A stretch of DNA of 27,165 nt from Acidobacteriota bacterium (GTDB lineage Bacteria > Acidobacteriota > Terriglobia > Terriglobales > Acidobacteriaceae), in assembly GCA_028873155.1 (NCBI GenBank), contig JAGWML010000008.1, forward strand, positions 1 through 27,165. The letters run 5' to 3'. Position numbers and translations under genes: made by a program. Of this stretch, positions 14,972-22,135 are shown one piece after another. A model generated the notes under the pieces. The model ran no database searches and was not told the DNA's origin. It saw nothing but the letters and a program-made list of their open reading frames with translations. Position 1 is the first letter of the stretch; each line of letters opens with the position of its first letter.

Positions 14972-16564
14972 ATGGCTACTGAAACGCTTCCTACCGCAAT
15001 TTCCGTTCGTCATCCGAAGAGCTCCTTTGTCAATGAGCCTTTTACCGACTTCAAACAACCGGAGAACGCCCGCCGCATGAAGGCGGCGCTCGAGGTGGTG
15101 GCGGTGGAACTGGGCCGCGAGTACGACCTCGTCATCGGCGGTCACCGCTTCAAGACCAAATCCAAGATCCGCTCCATCAATCCCTCACGGCCGAGCCAGG
15201 TTGTGGGTATTCATCAGAAGGCCGAAGCCGAGCACGCGCCCCAGGCAATGGAGGCCGCGCTCGCAGCCTTTGCCCACTGGAGCCGCACCTCGGTCGAGAC
15301 CCGCGCCTCGCTGCTTCTGCACGCAGCCGAGATCATTCGCGAGCGCAAGTTCGAGTTTTGTGCGTGGCTCACGTACGAGGTCGGCAAGAACTGGGCCGAG
15401 GCCGACGCCGACGTGGGCGAGACCATCGACTTCCTCGAATACTACGCGCGCGAAGCCCTGCGGCTTGCGCAGGCAAAGCCGTCGATTCAATACCCCGGCG
15501 AGCGCAATGAGCTGCTCTACATTCCGCTCGGCGTCGGCGCCGTGATTCCGCCGTGGAATTTTCCCTTCGCTATCATGGCCGGGATGACGGCTGCCGCCAT
15601 CGTCGCCGGCAACACGGTTGTCCTGAAGCCGTCGAGCGATTCACCCACGATCGCCGCGCGCTTTGTGGATGTGCTGGAAGAGGCCGGCATGCCCGGTGGC
15701 GTCGTGAACTTCTGCCCCGGCTCTGGCGCGAGCTTTGGCAACGCCATCGTCGAGCATCCCAAGACGCGATTTATTGCTTTCACCGGGTCAAAGGCCGTCG
15801 GACTTGAGATTCACGAGCGCGCCGCAAAGACGATGCTTGGCCAGATCTGGATCAAGCGCACGATTCTGGAGATGGGCGGCAAGGACTCGATCCTCGTCTG
15901 CGCGGATGCGGACCTGGATGCCGCGGTCGAAGGGGTTGTCGCTTCTGCTTTCGGCTTCAGCGGCCAAAAGTGCTCAGCCTGCTCGCGCGCCATCATCGAG
16001 GCGCCGCTCTACGACGTCTTCCTCGAAAGACTCCGCGAGCGCGTTGCCAAGCTCACAGTGGGTGAAGCGGTGGAGAACCCCAACATGGGCCCGGTGGTCA
16101 ACAAGGCGGCGCATGAGTCCATGCTGCGCTACATCGAGATTGGCAGGAAAGAGGGACGCCTGATCGCGGGCGGGAACGCGGTGCAGACAGAGGCCGGCGG
16201 CTTCCTCGTTGAGCCAACCGTCTTTGCAGATATTGCCCCGACTGCCGTCCTTGCGCAGGAAGAGATCTTTGGCCCTGTGCTGGCCGTTATCCAGGTGAAG
16301 AACTTTGAGGAGGGCCTCGCCGTGGCGAACAACACCGAATATGGCCTCACCGGCGCCATCTACACGAGCGATCGTGAAAAGCTGGACCGCGCGCGGCACG
16401 AGTTCCACGTCGGCAATCTTTACTTCAACCGCAAGTGCACGGGCGCCATGGTCGGCGCGCACCCCTTTGGCGGCTTCAATATGAGCGGAACGGACTCGAA
16501 GGCCGGCGGGCCGGACTATCTGCTCCTCTTCACCCAGGCCAAGAGCGTGGCCGAGCGGCTGTAA
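14972..16564 (+). CDS. pruA: L-glutamate gamma-semialdehyde (1-pyrroline-5-carboxylate) dehydrogenase
   Basis: A 530-residue single-domain enzyme that oxidises glutamate semialdehyde to glutamate, the second step of proline (and arginine/ornithine) breakdown. It shows N196 in PPWNFPFA, FTGSKAVG (270-277), E300 in ILEMGG and the catalytic C334 in SGQKCSACS. The C-terminus has FNRKCTGAMVGAHPFGG and MSGTDSKAGGPDYL, diagnostic of the RocA/PruA group. The length matches stand-alone enzymes of about 515-545 residues, not bifunctional PutA. No proline dehydrogenase gene is adjacent. I place the start at ATG 14972 because TACAAT lies just upstream of it. The frame is open to ATG 14930. Confidence 0.93.
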   Translation: MATETLPTAISVRHPKSSFVNEPFTDFKQPENARRMKAALEVVAVELGREYDLVIGGHRFKTKSKIRSINPSRPSQVVGIHQKAEAEHAPQAMEAALAAFAHWSRTSVETRASLLLHAAEIIRERKFEFCAWLTYEVGKNWAEADADVGETIDFLEYYAREALRLAQAKPSIQYPGERNELLYIPLGVGAVIPPWNFPFAIMAGMTAAAIVAGNTVVLKPSSDSPTIAARFVDVLEEAGMPGGVVNFCPGSGASFGNAIVEHPKTRFIAFTGSKAVGLEIHERAAKTMLGQIWIKRTILEMGGKDSILVCADADLDAAVEGVVASAFGFSGQKCSACSRAIIEAPLYDVFLERLRERVAKLTVGEAVENPNMGPVVNKAAHESMLRYIEIGRKEGRLIAGGNAVQTEAGGFLVEPTVFADIAPTAVLAQEEIFGPVLAVIQVKNFEEGLAVANNTEYGLTGAIYTSDREKLDRARHEFHVGNLYFNRKCTGAMVGAHPFGGFNMSGTDSKAGGPDYLLLFTQAKSVAERL

Positions 16565-16641
16565 CAGCCTGATTGAAGCGGATCGCGCCGCGTGCACCTT
16601 TCAGCCGTTCCGCCTCATCTAAGGACGGACGGGAGGATTGC

Positions 16642-17634
16642 ATGCCAAAAATCATTCGCTTTCATCAACTGGGCGGTCCTGAGAATCTGCAGTTTGAGAC
16701 GGTGGCTACGACGCAGCCCGGCAAAGGCGAAGTGCGCCTGAAGGTGCAGGCTGCCGGGCTCAATCGTGCCGAGTCGATGTTCTACCACGGGCAGTACCTG
16801 GAGCAGCCGCAACTGCCCGCGCGCCTGGGCTACGAGGTGGCCGGTGTTGTCGAAGCCGTGGGCGAAGGCGTGGACGCAACATGGGTAGGCAAGCAAGTAT
16901 CCACGATTCCTGGCTTCTCAATGAACCAGTACGGCACCCTGGGCGAGGAGGCCGTTGTCCCGGTGACCGCTCTCGGGGAGTACCCCCCTAGCCTGACGCC
17001 TGTTCAGGCTACCTCCATCTGGATGCAATACCTCACCGCGTATGGGGCGCTTGTGCACCTGGGAGCCGTCCGACCAGGGGACTTTGTTTCGATCCCAGCG
17101 GCCTCATCCAGTGTCGGTCTTGCTGCCATCCAGATCGTGCGGGACGCGGGAGCCACCGCGATTGCCGTGACCCGCACCCGCGCCAAGAAGGATGAGCTGC
17201 AGGCCCTCGGCGCGCATCACGTCATTGCCACGGCAGAGGAAGACTATGTGGCGCGGATCCACGAGATCACTGGCGGCAAGGGCGTGCGCCTCACCTTCGA
17301 TCCGGTGGCTGGCCCATTTGTAGAGAAGCTCGCAGCCGCGGCAGCGCCCGGTGGGATCATCTTTGAGTATGGATGGCTCTCCGGCCAACCCACTCCATTC
17401 CCGCTCTTTGATGCGCTGGGGCGCGGCCTGACCGTGCGCGGCTATGTGCTGATGGAGATCACGATGAATCCCGACCTGCTCGCGTCGGCAAAGGCATACA
17501 TCGTGGAGCGGCTGGCGGATGGTCGATTTGCTCCCAAGGTCGCCAAGACCTTTGCGTTCGCGGACACGATAGACGCCTACCGGTATCTCGAATCAAACCA
17601 GCAGGTCGGCAAGATCGTGATTACGGTGCCGTAA
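16642..17634 (+). CDS. MDR-family NAD(P)H:quinone oxidoreductase-like / zinc-free alcohol dehydrogenase
   Basis: A 330-residue medium-chain dehydrogenase/reductase. The N-terminal GroES-like domain contains GEVRLKVQAAGLNRAES and LGYEVAGVVEAVG. A Rossmann domain follows around AASSSVGLAAIQIVRDAGA (about 153-171). The cysteine ligands of the structural zinc site are absent and so is the typical catalytic-zinc GHE motif, so it belongs with quinone oxidoreductase-like enzymes. The substrate cannot be assigned. GGAGG (16632-16636) lies 5 nt before ATG 16642. The frame extends upstream to 16573, but that part is Arg/Ser-rich and lacks a ribosome-binding site. Its stop is 4 bp from the stop of the convergent regulator gene. 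It follows P5C dehydrogenase by 77 bp and could be co-transcribed. Confidence 0.85.
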   Translation: MPKIIRFHQLGGPENLQFETVATTQPGKGEVRLKVQAAGLNRAESMFYHGQYLEQPQLPARLGYEVAGVVEAVGEGVDATWVGKQVSTIPGFSMNQYGTLGEEAVVPVTALGEYPPSLTPVQATSIWMQYLTAYGALVHLGAVRPGDFVSIPAASSSVGLAAIQIVRDAGATAIAVTRTRAKKDELQALGAHHVIATAEEDYVARIHEITGGKGVRLTFDPVAGPFVEKLAAAAAPGGIIFEYGWLSGQPTPFPLFDALGRGLTVRGYVLMEITMNPDLLASAKAYIVERLADGRFAPKVAKTFAFADTIDAYRYLESNQQVGKIVITVP

Positions 17635-17638
17635 TTAC

Positions 17639-18364
17639 TCAAGCCACCGCCGGCGGCGCCACATGCGTGCGGTTGGAGGCCGATTGTGCTGCTGCCTGCG
17701 CAGCGGCGCGCTCCTCGGCTTCCAGCTTGTTGCCTACCTCCGCCGCCGCCTGCGCAAGCACGCGGTGGTGGATGGTGAACAAGGCGAGTTCCAGCCGATC
17801 ACTGACGCCGGTCTTGTCGTAAATCGATCGCAGGTAGTTCTTGATGACCTGCTCGGTCGTCTTCAGGCGCTGGGCAATCTCGCGGTTCTTGCAGCCCTGC
17901 ACGATCAGGGCGACAATGCGCATCTCTTTGGGCGTGAGCCGGTCGCGCACACGCGCCCCTACGATGTCGTCCTCGACCGATTCTGTCGACTGCGCCTGAA
18001 CCGGTGCGATGGTCTCGCCCGCGGCCACGCGGTGGATGCACTCCAGAAGCGAGGGCCCGGTCACATTCCGGAAGACAACGCCGCGGATTCCCGTCTGCAG
18101 ATAGCCACTTGAGGCTTCGTTGTTTTCCGCAATCACAACGCCGCGGCTGCCCGCTGCGTCCAGCAGAACCTTCAACCGCGTCAAATCAGGCTTGAGCGAC
18201 CCTGCAAACAGAACAATCGCGCCTGGAAAAGCCGAAATGGCGTGCATCATTCGCTCGACGTCGGTGCACTGCGCAATAATGCGCAGATCCTCGTCCATGG
18301 AAAGAACCTTGGCTGTGCCGGCTCGAAAGATGGCCTGCGAGTCGGCGAGGATGATTTTCTTCAT
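17639..18364 (-). CDS. LuxR/NarL-type response regulator with degenerate receiver
   Basis: A 241-residue protein with a receiver-like domain (about 1-118) and a LuxR helix-turn-helix (about 142-200: LTPKEMRIVALIVQGCKNREIAQRL is the recognition region). The receiver lacks the phosphorylation set. The aspartate expected at about position 54 is alanine (IVLFAGSL), the acidic pair is DS instead of DD (LADSQ, 7-9), and the conserved lysine is arginine (VVFRN, R99). It is therefore expected to work without phosphorylation, as known atypical regulators do. A C-terminal Ala-rich tail (about 212-241) adds a possible coiled coil. GAGG precedes ATG 18364. It is divergent from the receiver-flavoprotein gene across 473 bp and convergent with the MDR gene. 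Confidence 0.88.
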   Translation of the reverse strand: MKKIILADSQAIFRAGTAKVLSMDEDLRIIAQCTDVERMMHAISAFPGAIVLFAGSLKPDLTRLKVLLDAAGSRGVVIAENNEASSGYLQTGIRGVVFRNVTGPSLLECIHRVAAGETIAPVQAQSTESVEDDIVGARVRDRLTPKEMRIVALIVQGCKNREIAQRLKTTEQVIKNYLRSIYDKTGVSDRLELALFTIHHRVLAQAAAEVGNKLEAEERAAAQAAAQSASNRTHVAPPAVA

Positions 18365-18431
18365 GCGGTGCGCCTCATCAGTGTCGCAATCGCTTTGCTT
18401 GCCTGCCGTTCATACGATGCACCCCACGCAG

Positions 18432-18460
18432 CGAGTACACCGGAGACTTTGATTCTTCAA
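18432..18460 (-). promoter_or_regulatory. Weak candidate promoter for the LuxR-type regulator
   Basis: On the minus strand TTGAAG (18460-18455) is followed after 17 bp by TACTCG (18437-18432). Spacing is ideal, but the -10 is poor. The predicted start near 18425 gives a leader of about 60 nt before ATG 18364. Confidence 0.3.
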
Positions 18461-18823
18461 CGAACTTGCCCGAGAACCGACTACGTTCCTCCAGCAAGTG
18501 ACCTGAGCACTCCGCATCTTCCTCACGTTGAAGCAGACCGCATAGGCAGAGTTTGCCACTCCGTGGAGGAACCGTGCGTGCGCACCCAAGTACTCTAACT
18601 TAGGTAACGTGTCCTGCCACCAGATTACCGTGCAATTGCCCGATTGGACACAAGATTCTGCACCCCTCGCCTGCAACTTTGGCATCTAGTCAGTTATCGG
18701 TTGCAATCCCTGTGGAAAGGCCGGGGCGACCCCTCAACGGGGAAGGCTCGCTTCAGAGCCCGCCAGCGAGGATCTCTCCCGCGACCGTTTGGGTTGGGGC
18801 AAATGGCTGTTCAGAGAGCGAGA

Positions 18824-18829
18824 TACACT
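18824..18829 (+). promoter_or_regulatory. -10-like hexamer immediately before the receiver-flavoprotein gene
   Basis: TACACT ends 8 nt before ATG 18838, the same hexamer and spacing as before the AlkA-type gene. It implies a leaderless or nearly leaderless transcript. There is no Shine-Dalgarno and no -35 at normal spacing (TTGGGG lies 24 bp upstream). Confidence 0.4.
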
Positions 18830-18837
18830 GGGTACCT

Positions 18838-20490
18838 ATGGCAAGGCCAATCCTGCTGGCGGTGGATGACGACGTAAGCGTGCTCGAGGCTGTGGTGCAG
18901 GACTTGCGCCGCCAGTACGGTGCCGAGTACCGGGTCCTGCGCGCCGCCAGCGGCCAGGCTGCCCTGGATACCCTCGGGCAGCTTCAGTCGCGCCAGGACC
19001 CCGTCGCGCTGCTGTTGAGCGATCAGCGCATGCCAGGCATGACTGGCGTCGAATTTCTTGAGCGGGCGCGCACCCTGTTCCCGGACGCCCGGCGCGTGCT
19101 GCTGACCGCCTATGCCGACACCGAGGCGGCCATCCGCGCCATCAACACCGCCCGCATCCACTACTATCTCAACAAGCCGTGGGATCCCCCGGAGGAGCGG
19201 CTCTACCCCGTCCTCACCGACCTGCTGGACGACTGGAAGGCGGGCTACCGGCCTCCGTTTGAAGGGCTGCGCGTTCTGGGCAGCCGCTGGTCACTCAACG
19301 ATCACAAGCTGCGCAACTTCCTCTCCCGCAATCATGTGCCGTACCGCTGGCTGGATGTGGCCAGCCAGCCCGATGCAGCCCGTCTGATGGAAGAGAGGCA
19401 ACTCGAGCCCGATCAGCTCCCCGCAGTCATCTTTCCCGACGGAAGTGTCCTGCCATCCGCCGACGCGACCACGCTTGCGGCGCGGGTTGGTCTGCGCACC
19501 CAGGCCGCAGAAGACTTCTACGACATGGTGGTGGTGGGTGGTGGCCCGGCAGGACTGGGTGCCGCCGTATATGGCGCCAGCGAAGGTTTGAAGACGTTGG
19601 TAATTGAGCCCGAGGCGCCCGGCGGCCAGGCCGGTTCCACCTCGCGTATCGAGAATTATCTCGGCTTCCCGACCGGCATTACCGGAGCGGATCTGGGCCG
19701 CCGCGCCCACTTGCAGGCCTCGCGCTTCGGGGCTGAGTTTGTGACGCAGCGCGCCACGGGCTTGCGCCTCGACGGCCAATACAAGTTCGTTCAACTTGCC
19801 GATGGACGCGAGGTCTCCACCCATGTTGTTCTGCTGGCGCTCGGCGTGCAGTACCGTCGCCTCCAGATTCCTGGAGCGGACCGCCTGGCGGGGCGGGGCA
19901 TCTACTACGGCGCGGCCCTGGTCGAGGCTGCAGCCTGCAAGGATGAAGAGGTCTTTGTCGTGGGCGGCGCCAACTCCGCCGGTCAGGCAGCCCTGCACTT
20001 TGCCAAATACGCGTGCAAGGTCACGATGCTGGTTCGCGGGCCGGGACTTTCCGCCACCATGTCGAAATACTTAATCGATGAGATTGAACGCACATCCAAT
20101 ATTGTGTTGGAGGCGCACACGGAGGTCGTCGAGGCCGAAGGCACGGACCGGCTCGAGGCAATCCGGCTGCGCGGGCCAGAAGGGGAGCGCCGTATTCCAG
20201 CGACGTCGCTGTTCGTTTTCATCGGCGCCGCACCGCGCACGAAGTGGTTGCCGCCGGAGGTTATGCGCGACGAAAAAGGGTTTGTTCTCGCGGGGCCGGA
20301 CCTGCACAGCCACGGAAAGTTGCCGGCTGAATGGAAGGAGCCACGGGAGCCGTTTTTGCTCGAGACCAGCGCGCCGGGTGTCTTCGTCGCCGGCGACCTG
20401 CGACATGGTTCCGTTAAGCGCGTAGCATCGGCTGTGGGTGAAGGTTCCATCGCCGTGCAGTTTGTGCATCAGTATCTGGCAGGATTCTGA
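18838..20490 (+). CDS. Response-regulator receiver fused to thioredoxin-reductase-like FAD oxidoreductase
   Basis: A 550-residue fusion. Residues 1-130 are an intact receiver: acidic cluster D10-D12, phospho-acceptor D62 (LLLSDQRMPG), T90 and K113 (LNKPW). Residues about 140-215 resemble a glutaredoxin/thioredoxin-like module without a CxxC. From about 228 comes a pyridine nucleotide-disulfide-reductase fold: FAD site VVVGGGPAGLGAA, RIENYLGFP, NAD(P)H site VVGGANSAGQAA and GVFVAGD near 514-520. The redox cysteine pair normal for thioredoxin reductase is missing; the expected stretch reads GIYYGAALVEAAACKD with a single Cys. It may transfer electrons to something other than thioredoxin, with activity set by phosphorylation. 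The kinase gene follows after 22 bp. The frame extends upstream to 18679, but MARPILLAVDDD at 18838 is the natural domain start. Confidence 0.9.
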   Translation: MARPILLAVDDDVSVLEAVVQDLRRQYGAEYRVLRAASGQAALDTLGQLQSRQDPVALLLSDQRMPGMTGVEFLERARTLFPDARRVLLTAYADTEAAIRAINTARIHYYLNKPWDPPEERLYPVLTDLLDDWKAGYRPPFEGLRVLGSRWSLNDHKLRNFLSRNHVPYRWLDVASQPDAARLMEERQLEPDQLPAVIFPDGSVLPSADATTLAARVGLRTQAAEDFYDMVVVGGGPAGLGAAVYGASEGLKTLVIEPEAPGGQAGSTSRIENYLGFPTGITGADLGRRAHLQASRFGAEFVTQRATGLRLDGQYKFVQLADGREVSTHVVLLALGVQYRRLQIPGADRLAGRGIYYGAALVEAAACKDEEVFVVGGANSAGQAALHFAKYACKVTMLVRGPGLSATMSKYLIDEIERTSNIVLEAHTEVVEAEGTDRLEAIRLRGPEGERRIPATSLFVFIGAAPRTKWLPPEVMRDEKGFVLAGPDLHSHGKLPAEWKEPREPFLLETSAPGVFVAGDLRHGSVKRVASAVGEGSIAVQFVHQYLAGF

Positions 20491-20512
20491 AGGAGAAGGT
20501 CGAAACACTGGG

Positions 20513-21973
20513 ATGACAGAGGGTCAGCAACCCGTCGAAATCGAGCCGGTCTCGCTCGAAAGCGTCGCTCACGCGCTGCATGCGACGCGGCCCTTTGCCC
20601 ACGTCTCACCGGAGCAGATGCGCGGCGTCGACTTTGTGGACCGAATCACGGCGCGCGCCGGCTCTGTGCTGATCCATGCCGGCGATCCGCAGCGATGGTA
20701 CTGGGTTGTGCTCGAGGGTGAAGTCCGTGCCGACCGCATGGAACAGGACCAGCAGCCCATCACCGTGGGCTTTACCCGCGCTGGCGAGGCCTTCGGCGAG
20801 GTCACGCTGCTCACTGGCAAACCCCACTCTCCGTTCACCGTTGTTGCCGTTCAGGACTCATTGCTGATCCGTTTCAACGAAGACAGCTTCTGGTCTCTGA
20901 TGGCGTGCTGCCCGGAGGTTCGGCAGGCTGTGCTGTCGGATATTACCTTCCGCCTGCGCGCCCACCAGCAGGAGGCTCTCCACCGCGAGAAGCTCATTTC
21001 GCTGGGCACCCTCGCGGCCGGCCTGATGCACGAGCTGAACAATCCAGGCACCGCGGCCAAGCGGGCCGCATCCCAGTTGCGTGAGAACCTGATGCGGCTC
21101 CAGAAGTTGAGCTTGCGGATGACCGACCAGCCCAAGAGCGCGGAACAGTTGGAATGCATCCGCGGCCTGCTCGAACATGCGCTGAGCGGCTGCAAAATGG
21201 CGGCTATGAGCAGTATCGAGCAAGCCGATGCGGAAGAGTCCATGGCCGAGTGGCTTGCGGAGGCGGGCGTGGAAAACGCGCACTCCATTGCGCCCACGCT
21301 CGTGGCCATGCAGTATGACCGCCATGAACTTGAGTGCGCACGCGCGTACTTCGACAGGCCGGCGTTCTCTGACGCGCTGAACTGGCTCGGCGCGCTGGCC
21401 TCCAGCGTCTGGCTCGTCTGCTCCATCGAAGACAGCATCTCGCGCGTGAGCGAACTGGTGATGGCCGTCAAGAAATTTGCCTACGATGAGCGCTCCCAGT
21501 GCCGGGAACTCGACGTGCACGAGAGCCTGCAAAGCACGCTCACCATGCTCGGCCACAAGGTGCGCGTCAAGCAGATTGAGGCAGTCAAGAGCTTCTCGGC
21601 TTCACCGTCGAAGATCCAGACCCGCGGCACGGCGCTCAGCCAGGTGTGGACCAACCTCATCGACAACGCTGTGGACGCGTCCCCCGCTCAGGCAAAGCTG
21701 GAGATCGCCACCTGGAATGAACCAGGCCGGATTGCTGTGAGCATCACCGACCACGGCGAGGGCATTCCCGCCGAAGTGCTGCCCCGCATCTTCGACGCCT
21801 TCTTCACCACCAAGCCGCAGGGCAAGGGCACCGGTCTCGGCCTCGAGATTGTCCACCGCATCGTCACGCAGAACTTCGGCGGCACAATCGACGTCGACTC
21901 CAGTCCCGGCAAGACGAGCTTTATCGTGCGGCTGCCGATGAGCGCGCCTGACTCGCCCGAGCGGCCCGCCTAG
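20513..21973 (+). CDS. Histidine kinase with N-terminal cyclic-nucleotide-binding domain
   Basis: A 486-residue cytoplasmic sensor kinase without transmembrane segments. Residues about 25-150 form a cNMP-binding-like beta roll (GSVLIHAGDPQRWYWVVLEG, then AFGEVTLLTGKPHSPFTV). The H-box is LGTLAAGLMHELNNP with H173. An unusually long segment of about 190 residues follows before the HATPase domain: N-box NLIDNAVDAS (381-390), G1 ITDHGEGIP (D413), F-box IFDAFFTTK and G2 GKGTGLGL (437-444). All ATP-binding motifs are intact. It is 22 bp downstream of the receiver-flavoprotein gene, so the two are probably co-transcribed and partners in one phosphorelay. GGAGAAGG lies about 13 nt before ATG 20513, a slightly long spacing. 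Confidence 0.9.
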   Translation: MTEGQQPVEIEPVSLESVAHALHATRPFAHVSPEQMRGVDFVDRITARAGSVLIHAGDPQRWYWVVLEGEVRADRMEQDQQPITVGFTRAGEAFGEVTLLTGKPHSPFTVVAVQDSLLIRFNEDSFWSLMACCPEVRQAVLSDITFRLRAHQQEALHREKLISLGTLAAGLMHELNNPGTAAKRAASQLRENLMRLQKLSLRMTDQPKSAEQLECIRGLLEHALSGCKMAAMSSIEQADAEESMAEWLAEAGVENAHSIAPTLVAMQYDRHELECARAYFDRPAFSDALNWLGALASSVWLVCSIEDSISRVSELVMAVKKFAYDERSQCRELDVHESLQSTLTMLGHKVRVKQIEAVKSFSASPSKIQTRGTALSQVWTNLIDNAVDASPAQAKLEIATWNEPGRIAVSITDHGEGIPAEVLPRIFDAFFTTKPQGKGTGLGLEIVHRIVTQNFGGTIDVDSSPGKTSFIVRLPMSAPDSPERPA

Positions 21974-22087
21974 CAAAATTAGACTGCAGCCACGCTCTAC
22001 TTCTCCTATCGCGACCATCTCTCCATCGCCTGCACCACAAGCAGATTTGTTAAGAATGCTCCAATGCGCACGTCTTCGCGCAGAGTC

Positions 22088-22114
22088 TGAAGTTGACTTC
22101 ATTGCTGCCGATGA
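22088..22114 (+). promoter_or_regulatory. Sigma-28 (FliA/SigD) flagellar promoter for the PAS-GGDEF-motA-motB unit
   Basis: TGAAGTTG (22088-22095), exactly 11 bp, then GCCGATGA (22107-22114). Against the enterobacterial sigma-28 consensus TAAAGTTT-N11-GCCGATAA this matches 13 of 16 positions with the exact spacer. The transcript would start near 22121, about 15 nt before ATG 22136, so the leader contains little more than the ribosome-binding site. Position ahead of motility genes supports it. Confidence 0.75.
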
Positions 22115-22135
22115 AAAGCAGGACGAGGTTTCTGC

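Larger units (their letters stand above)
18365..18837. other. 473-bp intergenic region between two divergent signalling genes
   Basis: No protein gene of normal size is seen here. On the plus strand GGAGG (18565-18569) is followed 4 nt later by a GTG that opens a nine-codon frame (18574-18603, MRAHPSTLT, stop TAG). Further down are short inverted repeats that compete for the same strands. GGGG 18723-18726 or 18739-18742 can pair with CCCC 18730-18733. The segment around 18745-18752 can pair either with GAGCC 18756-18760 or with AGCGAG 18765-18770. The left part probably holds the promoter of the minus-strand regulator, and the right end a -10-like TACACT at 18824-18829. No known riboswitch family was recognised. 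Confidence 0.4.

Noticed and set aside
18567..18599. ECF-sigma-type promoter (GGAAC ... TCTAA)
   Set aside because: The spacing is about two bases too long and the -35 is incomplete; the GGAGGAACC is better explained as a Shine-Dalgarno before the mini-frame.
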